DNA of 64,000 bases from CAYRFQ01 sp964423615. GTDB taxonomy: Bacteria; Planctomycetota; Planctomycetia; Gemmatales; Gemmataceae. Positions 62,080 to 64,000 of this stretch are shown piece by piece; position 1 is the stretch's first letter; the number at the start of each line of letters is the position of its first letter. The stretch lies in the NCBI GenBank assembly GCA_964423615.1, contig CAYRFQ010000025.1:1-64000 (forward strand), in the 5' to 3' direction. Under the pieces are notes generated by a model that saw only the letters and a program-made list of their open reading frames with translations, was not told the origin of the DNA and made no database searches. Both the position numbers and the translations under genes were made by a program.

Positions 62080-63570
62080 ATGATACGCCCCAACACGCCC
62101 CAAGTCGGAGAAACTGTCTACGCATTCAAACATGACGTTTGGTGGCCAGCCGAAGTCCTTGCGGCGTACCCCAATGGTCGTATTCTTGTCCATTATCCCG
62201 GACGGCTAGAAATGGGAGAGGACGAACTGAGCCGTGGCCAATACCGCCTGGATGTGACGGGGATTCGGGCCTCCCTCGTGATGCCGAGCCGGACCGAATC
62301 GGAACTTTTCGACGACCGATCCTCCACCTTGCCTTCCATCCGCAAGCCCAAACCAAAGAACACCATGACGGGAAAAGTCATCGCGGGCTTTGCACTCACG
62401 TTTGCCCTCGGGCTCGTTCTGATCTGGTGGCACACCGGCCCGATCGGGATTCCCGATCTCATCGCGACCGATAACCAACGAGCCCTCAACGCCTGTTCGC
62501 GTGGGAATGCTTTGTTGAATCGGAAACAGTTCCAGAAAGCCGTCAAGGAGTTCGACACAGCGCTTGAGCTCAAGCCCCGCTTTTTTGAAGCCGTCCATAA
62601 CCGAGGAGTGGCCTATTCTCGGCTCGAGAAACACAAACACGCAATCGACGATTTCACCAAGGCTATTGAGATTCGCCCCCGAGACCCTCAAGGGTACTTC
62701 AATCGCGGTATCTCTTACTGGGAGAGGCAACAATACGCCAAAGCGATCGAAGATTACACCAAGGTCGTCGAACTGTCACCAGGCGACGACAGCGCCTACT
62801 TTAATCGTGGTTTGGCATACTCCAAACAAGGCGACTACGAGAAAGCTGCGTCGGATTTCGAACGAGTGGCTGGGCTCGTTGCCAAGGGTGGCCGCCGCCA
62901 TCGCGACGCCAAAATCCAACTCCGACAAGTCCGGGTCATGATCGTTCAGGAAGCCCGGAACTTGGCGCTCAACCAAGGCAAAGTCAAGGAAGGCTTGGCG
63001 ATGTTGGACCGAATCGTGAAACGGGATCCCCAGGACAAGCAGGCCAGGTATTCCCGCGCTCAGATTTATTCCCAGCTGAAGAAGTACAAGTCAGCCCTCG
63101 CGGATTTCAACGAGTTGGCCAAACAAGATCCAAACAACGATGTGACCTACACGGCGCGGGCTTTCGTCCACCAAGCTCTCAAGGACTATCCCAAGGCGCT
63201 GGCCGACCGACGCAAGGTCGTCCAACTCTACCAACGCCAACGGAATCCCGACTCGAGAGCCGTTGCCCTGGCCAACAACAACCTCGCGTGGTTCCTCTGC
63301 ACGTGCCCCGTAGAAAAACTCCGCAATGGAGAGGAAGCGATACCGTTGGCCATCAAGGCTTGTCGTGCAACGAAGTGGAAAGATGGCATGTATCTCGACA
63401 CGTTGGCGGCGGCGTTTGCCGAAGCTGGACACTTCGAGTTGGCCGTGGCTTACCAAATACAAGCGCTCGCCGATCGGAATTTTATCGGTCGGCTAAAACC
63501 TGAGGAGTTGGAAGAGGCGAAAAAACGCCTCGAGTTATTTCAAGATGGAAAAAAGTGGGTGGAACCTTAA
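62080..63570 (+). CDS. TPR membrane protein with N-terminal Tudor-like domain
   Basis: About 496 residues. The first 55 residues (PQVGETVYAFKHDVWWPAEVLAAY, PNGRILVHYPG) resemble a small Tudor/chromo-like barrel of the PWWP or agenet kind. A linker leads to a single membrane helix (GKVIAGFALTFALGLVLIWWH near 90-112). About eight TPR units follow (NACSRGNALLNRKQFQKAVKEF; AVHNRGVAYSRLEKHKHAIDDF; GYFNRGISYWERQQYAKAIEDY; AYFNRGLAYSKQGDYEKAASDF). The C-terminal cap (ANNNLAWFLCTCPVEKLRNG, MYLDTLAAAFAEAGHFELAV) is typical of planctomycete TPR proteins. AGGAAG lies before the ATG at 62080. The barrel would be cytoplasmic and the repeats outside, or the reverse. Confidence 0.85.
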   Translation: MIRPNTPQVGETVYAFKHDVWWPAEVLAAYPNGRILVHYPGRLEMGEDELSRGQYRLDVTGIRASLVMPSRTESELFDDRSSTLPSIRKPKPKNTMTGKVIAGFALTFALGLVLIWWHTGPIGIPDLIATDNQRALNACSRGNALLNRKQFQKAVKEFDTALELKPRFFEAVHNRGVAYSRLEKHKHAIDDFTKAIEIRPRDPQGYFNRGISYWERQQYAKAIEDYTKVVELSPGDDSAYFNRGLAYSKQGDYEKAASDFERVAGLVAKGGRRHRDAKIQLRQVRVMIVQEARNLALNQGKVKEGLAMLDRIVKRDPQDKQARYSRAQIYSQLKKYKSALADFNELAKQDPNNDVTYTARAFVHQALKDYPKALADRRKVVQLYQRQRNPDSRAVALANNNLAWFLCTCPVEKLRNGEEAIPLAIKACRATKWKDGMYLDTLAAAFAEAGHFELAVAYQIQALADRNFIGRLKPEELEEAKKRLELFQDGKKWVEP

Positions 63571-64000
63571 TGATCGAAGTTTTTGCACCAGGAAAAGCAA
63601 AGTACTTGTTCTCAACAGCCGGGCCGGAAAGTTGAGAATCGTTTCGGATTTGTGAGAAGGAAAGACTTTTCTATTCTATTATGTTAGTGAAGCACTCCGC
63701 GAAAGATGAGCCAAGAGCACGTCAGTGAGAACATCTGGCGAAAGAAACGCAGATGCTGTCGAGGAATAAATGAACGCCCAACAACGTTTGGAAGTCGGTC
63801 CGCTTCTTGCCGATAGTTGCAAGCCTGTACGACTTCTATAAATATATATTGCAGAGTTCGGACGTGTCCGAAAACAAGTGTCGAAAGACTACAGAGAGCA
63901 CTTATTTTATGTCATTTTTGTGCAGGTTTTGGCGCAATCACGATACATTTCGCACCGCAATAAACGAAATTTTTATCTGCTCCGGGGTGTGCCGAGAAAT
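63571..64000. other. End of window, no recognised gene
   Basis: AT-rich with no clear frame. It may hold a promoter for a gene beyond the window. Confidence 0.3.

Overview
This window comes from a member of the Planctomycetota, most likely of the Gemmataceae/Gemmatales. The evidence is a set of lineage-marking protein families: a cytochrome c/DUF1587-DUF1595-DUF1592-DUF1588-DUF1585 protein followed by a DUF1552 protein, two formylglycine sulfatases, a cell-wall YTV-repeat protein, a LEPR-XLL surface protein, a TIGR02996-type protein fused to leucine-rich repeats, and tetrahydromethanopterin C1 genes (mch plus an ATP-grasp protein) in a bacterium. Gene density is low. Many intergenic gaps are 300-1400 bp long and rich in hairpin-forming repeats. 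I saw no rRNA, tRNA, intact insertion sequence or CRISPR array.

Layout. 0-6 kb: DUF1592-type cytochrome, DUF1552 protein, sulfatase. 5.9-6.4 kb: remnants of a transposase and of a DUF4351-type protein. 6.6-9.5 kb: an MFS transporter and a GT4 glycosyltransferase in one operon. 9.7-13.4 kb: a promoter and a GEMM-I (cyclic di-GMP) riboswitch, then the ATP-grasp gene, an alpha/beta hydrolase on the other strand, and mch. 13.8-19.2 kb: an ultra-acidic Asp-rich protein, a TPR protein, an orphan CoA-transferase alpha subunit, two tandem Hsp20 genes and a response regulator closed by a terminator. 19.8-23.4 kb (minus strand): a WD40 protein followed by an unrecognised 562-residue protein. 23.9-25.4 kb: thiL and a MarR regulator. 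26-29.8 kb: a 1264-residue membrane protein of unknown function. 30.3-35.5 kb (minus): sulfatase, Maf, a GT9 glycosyltransferase and a Tet-type MFS exporter. 36.3-42.1 kb: PolB-like 3'-5' exonuclease, GT2 glycosyltransferase, methyltransferase, small lipoprotein, glutamate dehydrogenase. 42.3-53.6 kb: a Gemmataceae-type membrane protein, the TIGR02996/LRR protein, a zinc-ribbon membrane protein, a spermidine-synthase-like protein, an esterase, the YTV protein and a GT4 enzyme. 53.7-63.6 kb: a frameshifted LEPR-XLL gene, a membrane protein, BamA/Omp85, a HEAT-repeat protein and a TPR protein.

Most genes look like single transcription units, and the clearest logic is envelope biology: BamA, the YTV wall protein, the LEPR-XLL protein, four glycosyltransferases, sulfatases and a secreted cytochrome. 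The strongest unexplained signal is in the gaps. One family of hairpins sits in the 5' leaders of unrelated genes, with stems that change sequence while the fold is kept. A second family starting GGGAACAG sits just after stop codons, always in the orientation of the upstream gene, and one copy has entered a glycosyltransferase reading frame. There is also a block of six 11-bp iterons at 39.5 kb. Apart from the riboswitch I found no complete new defence or biosynthetic system that the sequence alone would justify naming.
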